Notes under the pieces: generated by a model | The model's input: the letters and a program-made list of their open reading frames with translations, nothing else | What the model was told of the DNA's origin: nothing | Database searches by the model: none | Shown: positions 46,105 through 56,687 of the stretch, piece after piece | How the letters are laid out: each line of letters starts with the position of its first letter | Position numbering within the stretch: position 1 is the stretch's first letter | Translations under genes and position numbers: made by a program | From: Cryptomeria japonica | Taxonomy: Eukaryota; Streptophyta; Pinopsida; Cupressales; Cupressaceae | NCBI RefSeq assembly: GCF_030272615.1 | Contig: NC_081414.1 | Span: 333,359,427 to 333,423,426, forward strand | DNA length: 64,000 bases | Direction of reading: 5' to 3'

Positions 46105-46118
46105 ATCTCCCCCTATGG
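46105..46118 (-). other. Polypurine tract of E
   Basis: Minus strand CCATAGGGGGAGAT directly before the 3' LTR, preceded by GTTGCCATCAATG as in copia D. It differs from D and B by one base. Confidence 0.85.
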
Positions 46119-46389
46119 CATTGATGGCAACGCTCATGTGAAAAATGGTCAAGGTTTCATCTATCGGTTTCATCCTGCCTTGCTCCCCCTGAGCTGAATA
46201 TGCAAAATACTCCATATATCCATAACTATAGCTCTCATATATTCATAACTCCATAACTCCCCCTAATGTATACAACTCCCCTTTTTATTTTTCACATCTA
46301 TATCACTCCCCCTTTGACATCAATGCCATAAAAAATTCTACAAAGAATGTCAAAGAAAAAGAACTGTACAGTGAATATCCCAAAATATC

Positions 46390-49328
46390 TTACCAGAGCT
46401 TGACAAATTTCAAAATTTCCAGATAATCCTTCTTCAATAGATCAAGATAAGTATCCCAACCTGTTTTGAATGTGTCAAAAATAGATACAAGTCTACTCAA
46501 TATATGTGCAAATGACTCTTTCTCATTTACCTCCACTGGTGTGGGCTTTCCCACCATATCCATACATTCTTTCTTATGTACACTGAGTGAATCCAATCGG
46601 GGACTCACCAAGCCTCTCAGACCTCTGGCTTTTCTTATTATTTTGTCTCTTTCTTTCTCAAGAATAGAAATTTGGTTTTCCAAAATCAAAATTTTACCAT
46701 CAATTGATGTAGTCAATGAAATCAATCCATCAAAAGAATTAGCTATATTTGCAATTTTCTCCTGAAGTTCTTTTATCTTTTTATCCACATTAGTTGTAAG
46801 TATATCAGTGTTACAACATACCCTATAAGTATTTGTACATTTCTTCAAAGAATTTTCTATTAGTTTTAACTTCTCATCAATCTTCTTCTTCTCATATTCA
46901 ATTACCTGATCAAATGCAACTCTCTTAGCTTGAGTAAAACTTTCCAATGCATGTCGGTTTGAAATCTGTTGTAAGGATTGAAAATCCTTTGAAATATGCT
47001 CAATAATTATCTCAAGCTTTCTGGATGGGCTCGCTTCATTTTCAATATTACACTCTAGGACTAGTCTGTGTAAAACAGTGATTGATTGATCAATAATCCC
47101 TTTGTCTGTAGATCCCTCCTTCATTAGTTTTTGTGTTGCCATCACCATGAGTTCGATAGGACTCATCTCTGTTATGTTTTTCTTTTCAACCTGTGAGGTG
47201 TCAATTGACAACAATGATGGGACAACTACCAATTCCTTGTCAGATTCTCCTTTCTTCTCCTCTGAAGATTTATCCTTTATAACCTCCTCACTTGCATCGG
47301 TGGCTTTGCCACTTGGTGCAGTCTATGTAACTACCAGTTCCTTTGTAGGAACTATAACCTCAACCTGTACATTTGTATCTGGAGGACTATTATTCTCAAT
47401 ATTAGTATCCTGTACAATATTAACTTGTTCACTCTCTGTATTAACCGGTATCTCAATATTTGTCTATACATCTATATTTATCGGGGGCTCAATTTCCACT
47501 ATCCTACTATTTTTCAAAACTGAGGGTGAAGTACCCATAATCCTCTTTCCTTTTCCTTCAATCAGGGTATCTACAGTGTCTGTCTTGCTTTTCGGTGAAG
47601 TAATGAATCCTCTGTTCTCTCCAAGGAACTTAACCCATGCTTTTTGAGTCTCCTTTATTATTTCATTTACCCTTCCAAGCATCAGACTAGTTATTCGATG
47701 TTTTCTATTGAAGACTTTTCTATCTGCCACCTCAAGTGTCTTTTCTATTTCATTTGGATCAACAGTAACACAAATAGATAATAGCTCTTGAATTTTAATA
47801 TGCTTATATTCTTGCATAGCTAACAATCTTCTAGCATCTAACATATTATATAACTCAGCCGGTATTTGATTTTTTTTTTCTATTAAGGCTTTTTTATAAA
47901 TATCTAGATATAATAAGATTGCTTCCTCTACCTCTCTTTGTTCATCCTCCTCTAAGTGTTCATAATAGAACTGTACATTCTTTAACATGCCATCTTTAGT
48001 GATTTTATCTACTGATTCTGCACAAGTTTTAAGTGGAACCTTACCAGATTGAATAGTTGTATCAGTGTCATTATTCTTCTTCCTCTTTGCATTATCAGAT
48101 GCAGCTGAAGGTGTTGCCTTTGGTGCTTGCTTCTTTGTCTGTATTTTAAGTGTAACCTTCCTAACTAGTTTCTTTGTAGCTTCAACCTTTGTTTCCTCTA
48201 TCTTTTTCCTTACAACCCTTTTGAATGCTAATGGTGTGTCATCCTCAGATACAGACTCTGCAGTAACAGGCTCAATGTGTACTTTTGGATTCTTCCACTT
48301 CCTGCCTTTCTCCGGGACAACATCAATTAATTCTTTGATGTCTGTGAGACCTTCTCCACAAATTTTCTATCCTTTCCTTCCCGCTTCTCTCTTTTCCTCC
48401 AATTGAACTCTATTTCAACCTCATATGTTTTATGTTGTACAGTACCACATGACTTCTCTGCCTCATCAATTAGTGCATAAATCAACATTTTTGCATAAGT
48501 ATCAAGAATATGTGCATCCACCTCATAGCCCATTTCCTCAATCCAAATCTTTCATGGCTTAACTACTTCCATAAGTGTTTCATCCTTCTTCACCATGAAG
48601 CATATGCCGGTTGAATATTTTTCTACAATATGCATAGGTACCCTTACCCTAGACCTCATAGATTTTTGGAATGCTTTGAAATATCCCCAAACTTTATCAT
48701 CTCTCTAACTTTCTAACGCAGCAATTGACTATTTCAATTCTCTCCCTACGGGGATGTCAAATGCTCATTGCCTTTTACCAAAACTGGGTGTATCTTTCAT
48801 GAAAAATAACATCAAGCAAACTATCAAGTTGTCATACCAAAAGGTTCCCTTCTTTTCTCCCTTAATCTTTCCTAGGTTTATTAACAACTCATCTAGCATC
48901 CAACTGCATAGATCCAATATCACATTCTCTCTCATGATTTTGTATGTAGCTAAAATGCATGAACTAGAAACAGATTTCAGTCAATTTGACTGAGTTACCT
49001 TATACCCGATGATTATGCTACCAAATCTGAAGTCCATGTTGGTAATAGTGCTCACTCTCATAGACCTCCTATCAGATGTCGCGATGGTGATCTTGTTCAC
49101 AAAATCATTTGAAACTTTCTTGTCTGTATGTTGCCCAATTGATGGTAAACTAGTGATTGCCCAGATGGATTCCTTGGTGATCATGTAAGGTTTATTTAAC
49201 CATATAAATTCCCCATGTACTTTGCTCAAAACATACCTAATTATCTCATCTTCAAATTCTGGAATATCCAGAATGTCGGTGAAATTGCTCAAGAAGAATT
49301 TTGATTGCTCTGAATTGCCTTGGATCAC
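46390..49328 (-). pseudogene. ORF2 of element E, unrecognised protein, N-terminus deleted
   Basis: Recognisable from 49328 (DILDIPEFEDEIIRYVLSKV) to the stop at 46390, with many stops and frame changes between 49000 and 48000. Largest open pieces: 47232-46390 (280 codons) and 47988-47464 (174 codons). Parts: DEIIRYVLSKVHGE and ESIWAITSLPSIGQ motifs, EEMGYEVDAHILDTYAKML, a basic stretch, MLKNVQFYYEHLEEDEQREV, then a coiled-coil C-terminus (KEKLKLIENSL-type heptads, RGLRGLVSPRLDSLSVHKKE). F has the same order and B a similar one. Compared with F, about 330 bp containing the start codon are missing. No enzyme motif seen; function unknown. Confidence 0.7.
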
Positions 49329-49566
49329 TCTTAAATTTCTCTGAATGCAAGGTGATCAATAATAAAGTGAATTCGACCTTTTAACCTCCATGAAAAACCC
49401 TAATCTTTTATTGACATAAAATGACTACTGGCGAAAGATACTGGATCTCGCACAGAACATATCCATGTTGGATAATTATCTCCAATATCTAGAACATCTT
49501 CTAGAACCTCTTCTCGGGGCATATGCAAAATTTTCATGAAATTTGCCTACCCCTAAGGTATCTACC
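49329..49566 (-). promoter_or_regulatory. ORF1-ORF2 spacer of E with telo-box
   Basis: The plus strand has AAACCCTAA at 49395-49403 (TTAGGGTTT on the coding strand), matching the spacers of F and B. The rest matches F around 60319-60430, up to the deletion that removed the ORF2 start. The immediate 3' side of ORF1 is non-coding. Confidence 0.4.
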
Positions 49567-50687
49567 TTAGTTACCGGATGAGCTACCTGTCGGTGCAGGA
49601 GAAGCCTCTTCTGTCGGATAAGTAATCAGGACATTTCCATCTAATGATTGTTCTTCAGTCTTCCTAACCCATCTCTGAGTATGATCTTGCCAGATTTCAC
49701 TAACCTTCTCTTTCCCTTTCTCATTTGATCCTCCATTACCAACTGGTGGATTTCTACTTCTATAGAATCTAGAAATATGTCTAACCTCATTACATGCATA
49801 ACATGTAACATTGTTCCTTTGAATTGCTTTGCTAAAACCAGTGAAATTGCTTGACCTGCACTGATTAGCCATATGTCCAAACTTTCCACATGCATAGCAT
49901 TTAACATTCATTCTGCAATCTTTTGTCTTATGATCATAATTATTGCATTTAGAACATTAATCGAGAGCAGAATCGGGGTTATGATTTGCTCTGTTTCTAC
50001 ATTGTCTAGCCATGTGACCCAATCTATTGCAAACAAAACATATACCATTGAATTTATAAGCATTAAATTTCCTTATCAGTGCCTTATGGTTTTGATCTTC
50101 ATTAGCAATACCGAAAGTTTGTCCTTGCTCAAATCCAAGTCCACTAGAATCTCCAATCTGCCTTTGTCTCTTTAATAACTCATCAGCTATGCTGAGCTAA
50201 TCTTAAATTTTTCTTTATACTCACTTGCGGTAGTTAGACCTTCTCTCAAAATTATCATTTGTCTCTCAAGCTCTTGTTCATTACTCTGGGATTGTACTAA
50301 ATTAGTTCTCAACATATCATTCTCATGAACCAACCTACCACATTCTTCAAATTTGTTCTTCACGGATACAACACAATTTTCTTCCTTTTTCTTTCTATCC
50401 TCAATCTCCTTAGACATCCTCATATTTATAACTTGCATTTCATTTTTCATAACCATGTTCTCCTGACTCAATTTCTGACATTGTTCCTTAAGTGCATCTT
50501 TCTCTTCATCATCTTAACTTTGCAAAAGCTCCTTCCTCCTAGCCTGAATAGATGATAGCCTCTCTTGTAGGACAAGAATGAATTCATTAGCAGAATTTAA
50601 TTCATCTTGTAGCTTTAAGTTCTTCAAACTTTCAACATCATAATCTTCAAGTCCCATCTCAAGTTGCTTCTCCAAAGCCATATCCAT
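49567..50687 (-). pseudogene. ORF1 of element E, coiled coil with four zinc knuckles
   Basis: ATG at 50687 (MDMALEKQLEMGLEDYD). The N-terminal 200 codons are coiled coil (LQERLSSIQARRKELLQ, NEQELERQMIILREGL). Motifs: CFVCNRLGHMARQC, CSKCNNYDHKTKDC, CYACGKFGHMANQC and CYACNEVRHISRFY (last Cys lost). A Ser/Thr-rich acidic tail ends with TAA at 49567. Stops near 50516, 50190 and 49960 break it. Likely an RNA-binding, gag-like protein for particle formation or RNA selection; no copia gag core precedes the knuckles. Confidence 0.75.
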
Positions 50688-50740
50688 GGATTTTGGATTC
50701 AGGATCTTCCTCAAGCTGTTAAACTTGCTTCGAGGCACAA

Positions 50741-50753
50741 GGCTCTGATACCA
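50741..50753 (-). other. Primer binding site of E
   Basis: Minus strand TGGTATCAGAGCC, 2 nt after the 5' LTR; initiator-Met-tRNA type, same as B. Confidence 0.9.
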
Positions 50754-50755
50754 AT

Positions 50756-51663
50756 TGTTGGAATCCAATAACACTGAGAGGGGGGGTGAATCAGTGTTAT
50801 ACTGAAATGATTAATTTTAGCCTTATTAAAACATGCATACACCAACCGGTACACGGGTACATACAAAATTGAAAGAAGTAAAATAACCAATAAGCCAATC
50901 ACATAAATGAGAACCATAACACATAGAATTATATGTGGAAAACCTCAAAGAGGAAAAACCACGGTGGGATTTGTGACCCATAATATCAATCCACTAGCCA
51001 TATGAAGAGATATTACAAAATATGAGGGACCTGCACTTGTAGGAAGGCTTACAGCCTAGAGCACACTGCTCAATAACAAAAGGAGCCTCATTGACTACAT
51101 AAAAATCTAGACTACAATATGGAGAAGTGTTGAACTGCTAAGATAGCATCTTCTATGCCAGAATACAGTTTTGGTTTAAGCTCTATCTATTCCAGTCTGA
51201 AACCCTAAACCCTTTACCAGAGTAACCCTTACATAAATTTCCTCACATACATAATCTCTCTAACATATTCGCATCATGATCCATATCTGTTATCTCAAAA
51301 ATGATCTATCAAATAGACCTATATACCCTATACAAATTATCATGCCTTATGTTGGGTTACAAAGATATATACAATATCAAATTACATGTCGGCTAGATAA
51401 CATAAATGCATAAGTATCAAAATCAATTGCTGATGCCAGATCCAAGATATATCGGCACCTTTTTCTAAAACCATGTCGGTCTGCATTATTGGTAACCAAA
51501 GAAATCCTTTTGTCATGTCGGTGTCGGTGCCGCTGTCGGTGTAGTATCTTGTGAAGTGCCTTCCAGTACACAGCTGAACCAAATCATGAAGTCGGAACAC
51601 AATACCATGTTTCCATCAATGACAACATAGTGAAACCAACCAATTGAGTGTCAATTGCCAACA
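50756..51663 (-). repeat. 5' LTR of element E
   Basis: 908 bp, TGTTGG...CCAACA. A perfect 10-bp hairpin (50768-50777 / 50791-50800) encloses the G7 run next to the primer site. CCACGGTGGGATTTGTGACC near 50959 is the conserved block. A near-complete match to the F LTR in inverse orientation. Confidence 0.9.
50768..50800 (-). other. U5 stem-loop of E
   Basis: Arms ATAACACTGA and TCAGTGTTAT pair perfectly over 10 bp. The loop on the element sense strand is TTCACCCCCCCTC. Compare F (52827-52861), A, B and C. Confidence 0.6.
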
Positions 51664-51668
51664 CAATC

Positions 51669-51956
51669 CACCAATCATAGATCTATATCTAATATGATTT
51701 TCTTTCAGAGAATCATCATCCTTAGTTAGTTTACATCTGGTCATCATAGGTGTACCAATAGGCTTTGCATCATCCAAACCAAACTTCTTCAACAGTTCCT
51801 TCACATACTTAGACTAAAATATAAAAATACCTTTATCCAATTGAGTAATTTTCAATCCCAAAAAGAATTTCATCTCACCAATCATAGACATTTGCAAACT
51901 AATTCTGCATATCATCAACAAACTTCTTGCACAAACCATCATTTTCACCAAAAATA
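51669..51956 (-). pseudogene. Copia D RT C-terminal fragment
   Basis: Minus strand: a GENDGLCKKFVDDMQN stretch, a frame change, then KFFLGLKIT, YVKELLKKFGLDDAKPIGTP and KDDDSLKENHIRYRSMIGG. This is the canonical thumb/connection part of copia RT. It stops at F on the right (51957) and at E on the left, and resumes at 45149. One TAG in the SKYVKEL region. Confidence 0.82.
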
Positions 51957-52873
51957 TGTTGGCAATTGACACTTAGTTGGTTGGTTTCAATATGTTGTTA
52001 TTGATGGAAACATGTTCCAGCTTCATATTTTAGTTTAGTAGTCCACCAACAGACACTTTACCGGCACCCACATGTATCTTCACTGGTTGGAAGGAATTCT
52101 TTGGTTACCAGCATTGCAGGCCGACATGGTTCACATTCAAGTTATTGGTATTGGACGTCGACATCATTTTGGGAGATCCGACACCAGCAATTGATTTTGA
52201 TATATATGTATATATATAATTGAGCCGACATGTATATTCATATTGTAATTATCTTTGTAAGCTGACATAAGGCATGATGGATTGTAAAGGGTATATAGGT
52301 CAGTTGATTAGATCATTTTGTAAAATGAAAGTGTAAGGAAATAATGAAGGATATGTGAGATATATGAGAGAGATCATGTATGTGAGGACATTTATGTAAG
52401 AGGGTATTCCGATAAGGGTTTAGGGTTTCAAACTAGAACAGACATAGCTTAATCAGAACTGTATGCAGGCATAGAAGATGTTATCATTATAGTTCAATCA
52501 TTTCTCTGGATTGTATTCTGGATTTGTATGTAGTCAGTGAGACTCCTTTTGTGATTGAGCAGTGTTCTCTAGGCTGTAATCCTTCTTGCAAGTGTAGGCT
52601 TCTATATTTTGTAATATATCTTTATATGGCCAGTGGATTGATATTGTGGGTCACAAATGCCACCATGGTTTTTTCTCTTTGAGTTTTTCTATGTATAATT
52701 CTCTGTGTTATGGTATTCATTTGTGTGATTGTCTTATTGGTTGCTTTACTTCTTTCAATTCCATATGTACCGGTATACTGGTTGGTGAATGCATGTTTTA
52801 ATAAGGTTAAAATTGATCATTCTGGTAGAACACTGATTCACCGCCCCCCTCTCAGTGTTCTTGGACTCCAACA
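51957..52873 (+). repeat. 5' LTR of element F
   Basis: 917 bp, TGTTGGCAATTGACAC... to CCAACA, matching the inverse of both E LTRs. Conserved block CCACCATGG near 52660 (one CpG change from CCACCGTGG). TATATA at 52292-52297 is a weak promoter candidate. U5 hairpin at 52827-52861. Confidence 0.88.
52827..52861 (+). other. U5 stem-loop of F
   Basis: Arms AGAACACTGA (52827-52836) and TCAGTGTTCT (52852-52861) form a perfect 10-bp stem with loop TTCACCGCCCCCCTC, 14 nt before the primer site. Confidence 0.65.
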
Positions 52874-52875
52874 AT

Positions 52876-52888
52876 TGGTATTAGAGCC
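52876..52888 (+). other. Primer binding site of F
   Basis: TGGTATTAGAGCC, one base different (C to T) from the Met-tRNA site in B and E, 2 nt after the LTR. Confidence 0.88.
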
Positions 52889-52941
52889 TTGTGCCTCAAA
52901 GGAAGTTCAACAACTTGAGGGAGATCCTGAATCCAGAATCC

Positions 52942-54063
52942 ATGGATATGAGTTTGGAGAAGCAACTTGAGGTAGAACTTGAAGATTATGATGTTGAAAG
53001 GATGAAGAACTTGAAGTTACAAGATGAACTGAATTCTGCTCAGGAATTCATTGTTGTCCTACAAGAGAGGCTGTCATCTGTTCAGGCTGGGAGGAAGGAA
53101 CTTTTACAGAATTAGGATAATGAAGAGAAGGATGCACTTAATGAAAGATGTTAGAAGTTGAGTCAGGAGAATATGGTCATGAGGAATGAAATGCAAGCTT
53201 TAACTATGAGGATGTCTAAAGAGATTGAAGACTGGAAGAAAAAGAAAGAAAATCTTGCTATATCTCTGAAAAACAAATTTAAGGAATGTGGTAGGTTGGT
53301 TTTATGAAATGATATGCTGAGAATTGATTTAGTGCAATCCCAGAGTAATGAACAAAAACTTGAGAGACAAATGATAATTCTGAGAGATGATCTGACTATC
53401 GCAAGTGAGTATAAAGAAAAATTCAAGGTTAGTTCAACATAACTTGATGATTTATTGAAGAGTCAAAGACAGAATGGAGATTCTAGTGGACTTGGATTTG
53501 AACAAGGTTAGAGTTCCAATACTGCAAATGAAGATCAAAACCATAAGGCACCAATAAGGTAGCTTAATGCTTATAAATTTAATGGTAGATGCTTTGTTTG
53601 TAATAAATTTGGTCACATGGCTAGGCAATGTAGAAATAGAGAAAATCAAAACCCTAATTCTTCTCCTGGTCAATGTTCTAAATGCAATAAGCATGGTCAT
53701 AAGACATAAGATTGCAGAATGAATGTTAGATGTTATGCATGTGGAAAATTTGGAGATATGACTAATCAGTGTAGGTCAAGCAATTATATTGATTTTAGCA
53801 AAGAAATTCAAAATGACAATGTTACATGCTATGCATGCAACATGATTGGACACATAGATAAGTTCTGTAGAAGCAAAAATCTATCGGTTAGTAATGATGG
53901 ATCAAATGATAAAGGGAAAGAGAAAGTTGATGAAATTCGACAAGATCATATCAAGAAATGGGTCTGGAAGACAAAAGATCAATTAGCAGATAGGAATGCT
54001 TTGGTTACTCAACCAACAGAGGAGGTTGCTCCTGCATTGACAGGAAGCTCATCCGGTAACTAA
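52942..54063 (+). pseudogene. ORF1 of element F, coiled coil with four zinc knuckles
   Basis: ATG at 52942 (MDMSLEKQLEVELEDYDVE) in the same context as E. Coiled coil (ERLSSVQAGRKELLQ, EQKLERQMIILRDD), then CFVCNKFGHMARQC, CSKCNKHGHKT followed by a stop, CYACGKFGDMTNQC (His to Asp) and CYACNMIGHIDKFC. It ends at 54061-54063. In-frame stops occur near 53114, 53152, 53306, 53440, 53509, 53560 and 53707. It is close to E throughout. Confidence 0.75.
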
Positions 54064-54214
54064 GGCAAATGCCTTAGGGGTAGGAAAATTCATGATAAAC
54101 TACTACTTATGCCTTGGGAAGAGGTTCTAGAAGATGTTCCAGACATTGGAGATTCTTATCTGGCATGGAGATGCTTGATTGTGATCGATATCTTTCATCG
54201 GGAGTCATTCATAT
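54064..54214 (+). other. ORF1-ORF2 spacer of F, left part
   Basis: Non-coding sequence after ORF1 that matches E (about 49440-49566, inverse) and continues at 60304 on the other side of H. Confidence 0.6.
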
Positions 54215-56577
54215 TGTTACCCCTATATTTTTTCTCATGCCTAAAGTCTCATAATCAGCTAAAAATCAGATATTGTTAATATTTTAATGCTGAAGTTTTT
54301 GTGGCTAAAGTCCATGTCAGCTGAGAGATTTTAATTGTTTTATTTTTAGCTTACCCATATACACAAACAATTAAAACTCAAGTCTTATGTCTCCTATACA
54401 AAAATGATTTATGGGTTATGCTCTACTAGGCCCATTTATTCTACAATTAAAATTTCATAAAAAATGGAGCTCTCAGTAAAAAGTTATGCAAGTTTTTCTA
54501 TGGCAGCCCAAAAGAACAACTGTCATTGAACTTGAACCTTGAACCTTTTCAAAGTTCAAAGTTCGGGTTCAAGTTCGAAGTTCGAATTTAACTGGAGCAG
54601 GCTTTGTAATTTTCAGTCATTGAACTTGAACCATTTTGGTTCAAGCTCGCAGGTTCAAAAACTTCAAAGTTCAAATTTTGGGCTTTGTGATTTTCAGTTA
54701 TTAAACTTGAACTATTGAACCTCGCAGGTTCAAGGTTCAAGGTTCACAGTTCACTAGGTTCAAACAGTTCAATCAGGTACGAAGATGTAGGTTCAACAGT
54801 CCAGTTCAAAAGTGTGGCAGTGCATTTTAGATTTTGTATAAAAAATTTCAACCAGATTCAAAAAAGGTTCAGGTTGGTTCAATGGTTCAAGAAGGTTCAA
54901 CTATTTTTAGAACTTCAATAAATTTTAATGATCAATGTTTTGAAGGCATGGGTTTAATCTCAGAGTTTCAAAGTTGTAAACTCAGCCTCTCAGTTCATAG
55001 GCTTTCAAAAGGATCAAAAGATTGGGCTTGACTTGAAATTCTCAAACTCCAAACATCAGTGACTCCCTGCATTCGCAAGATACATTGAGAATGAAATTGT
55101 TTGTAGTTTCCAAGTAACTTGTTCTCTGATTAGATTTGGTTGGTGACTTACTATTTACTACCATTGGTTGTGTGCTGCTTGTGAGAGAAGTTATCGTCGA
55201 GCTCATGAAGGATAAGATTGTGGATGTTTTCCAAATCTGCATGGAAATAGTTGCTTCCCTGTATGTCAACCATATGAATGGATTCAACAATATCCATTAG
55301 ATGTTCATATCCACATGCTCTAATGTGAGGCCATTGTTAAAGAAAGTTATGGTGCAGAGTGTTTGAGAGCAAAAGATGTGAAAGTCACTGAGAACATTAT
55401 TTTGGCAAGTCTGATTTTATGACAAACATATAGACCCTCACACAGTAGAAAATATCTTTTGACTGGGACATTAGTTTTGAAATCGCTCCAGTCAGAATGC
55501 AAAAAACTAGGTTTCGGCCAACATATCCAAAATTGAGAAAGATCCAATGGTGGAAAACAAAGTTATGACCCCCGCACCGAGACATACTTTGACTATCATA
55601 ATTTCTTTTTAGTTCGCCCAACGTAAAGAGTTTTTCATTTTGGGTTGATACAGAGTGCTGTGACAAAGTGCCACATGTCTAGATATTGTTACACATGTCA
55701 TTTATTTTCTAATCTACATCATTGTAAACTTTTCAACCAAAGTTTATAAAGATTGGGAATGCAAAAAAAAACAAGAGGAAAAAAAAAAAAGCATTGGAAA
55801 TGAATGAAGAATTAAAAATATTTTCAAGAATCAGTTATCTTCAAAACTGAAAAAGTTATGCTAACCAAAAGCAGTGGGGCACAAAACATTATTTATGGGA
55901 ATATTTTCAAAGGAAAAGGGTTCCAATATTTGTTGGGAAGTCTGTGTGCTGCTGACAGAGAAAAGGTTATTTCTGAGTTTTTAATTGTAGCAAGGAGCAT
56001 GTTTTCTTTTCCTATAGTTGTAATGTACAAAACTTGAGTCTTTGAACTCATTTTGTTATTGAAGGAATGGAGAAGGCATTCAGGAGTCTTTGAATTCTTT
56101 ATTGCTATCTTTAGATTTTATTGAGCTTTGTCTCATTAATATTATTTTTCAGTACCATTCTTGTCATGACAAACTGTAGATTTGATTAATTCTGAAATTT
56201 TGTTTTCAGATTGAGTTACCTCTTGGGAAGGATATGTGCTCCTACCTCTTTAGTTATTTTTTAAGGGTGTTGGGAATATGAACTGTGTTTTCTTTTTCCT
56301 GCATTCACTTTATTTAGTATTCAGTCATCTTCACATTTACTTCATGGTTATGAGTAGGTGTTAGTGTCTTTAGTTGCTTTCCGGTTAAAAGCAAATGTGT
56401 GGTTTAAAACCAATTAATTTATTGAATATCTGACCGAGAGCTGTACCCTGTAAAATTCAGAGGAGGATTATCAATCTCATGATAATCGATCCAACTGTTA
56501 GTGCTTTTGTTTTTCATTATGGGCATTGGGAGTTAATTTGCATATTCATTGTTGAAGGACAAATCTATTTACCAACA
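54215..56577 (+). repeat. 5' LTR of H (2363 bp)
   Basis: Starts TGTTACCCCTATATTT and ends CTATTTACCAACA. Holds a dense GTTCAA/TTGAAC array (54523-54900) and a run of A's near 55770-55790. The stretch 55275-56262 is absent from the 3' LTR. No coding similarity. Confidence 0.88.
54523..54900. repeat. GTTCAA/TTGAAC word array in H 5' LTR
   Basis: More than twenty copies of GTTCAA, GGTTCAA, AGTTCAA, or the inverse TTGAAC(C), within 380 bp. Spacing is irregular; left-end copies are mostly TTGAAC, later ones mostly GTTCAA. The 3' LTR keeps the array (59243-59612) with one short loss. Confidence 0.88.
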
Positions 56578-56583
56578 GATTTT

Positions 56584-56601
56584 TGGCGACTCTGTTGGGG
56601 A
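56584..56601 (+). other. Primer binding site of H
   Basis: TGGCGACTCTGTTGGGGA, 6 nt after the LTR; one base different from G1. Confidence 0.85.
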
Positions 56602-56665
56602 TCCGGAAATGAAAGATCAGTGCTTTCTTTCCTCGGTTTGATTAAATATATCTGTGTAAAGAGAT

Positions 56666-56679
56666 TGGCGACTTTGTTT
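56666..56679 (+). other. Second primer-site-like motif in H leader
   Basis: TGGCGACTTTGTTT repeats most of the primer site 82 nt downstream, just before the ORF. G1 has a similar second copy at 31565. Confidence 0.55.
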
Positions 56680-56687
56680 AAAATATC

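Larger units (their letters stand above)
45150..51663 (-). mobile_element. Element E: non-autonomous two-ORF LTR retrotransposon in D
   Basis: LTRs 45150-46104 and 50756-51663; exact target duplication CAATC (45145-45149 and 51664-51668). Minus-strand order: LTR, Met-tRNA-type primer site, ORF1 with four zinc knuckles, spacer with a telo-box, ORF2 (N-terminus deleted), polypurine tract, LTR. No pol domain is present in 4.65 kb of interior. Same family as F, and a more distant relative of B. Confidence 0.9.
22963..51956 (-). mobile_element. Element D: 3' part of a Ty1/copia retrotransposon, split by G1, E and F
   Basis: Read on the minus strand from right to left: RT C-terminus (51956-51669), E inserted, more RT/RNase H linker (45149-44953), G1 inserted, RNase H and pol end (25100-24646), polypurine tract, 3' LTR (24318-22963). 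F interrupts D at 51957, so the rest of its pol lies beyond the window or is lost. The two halves flanking each of G1 and E join at the protein level across their target duplications. The LTR family is that of A. Confidence 0.85.

Noticed and set aside
54523-54900. GTTCAA array as heat-shock elements or CRISPR-like repeats
   Set aside because: The words do not follow the 5-bp alternating GAA/TTC phasing of heat-shock elements, and there are no equal-length spacers as in CRISPR.
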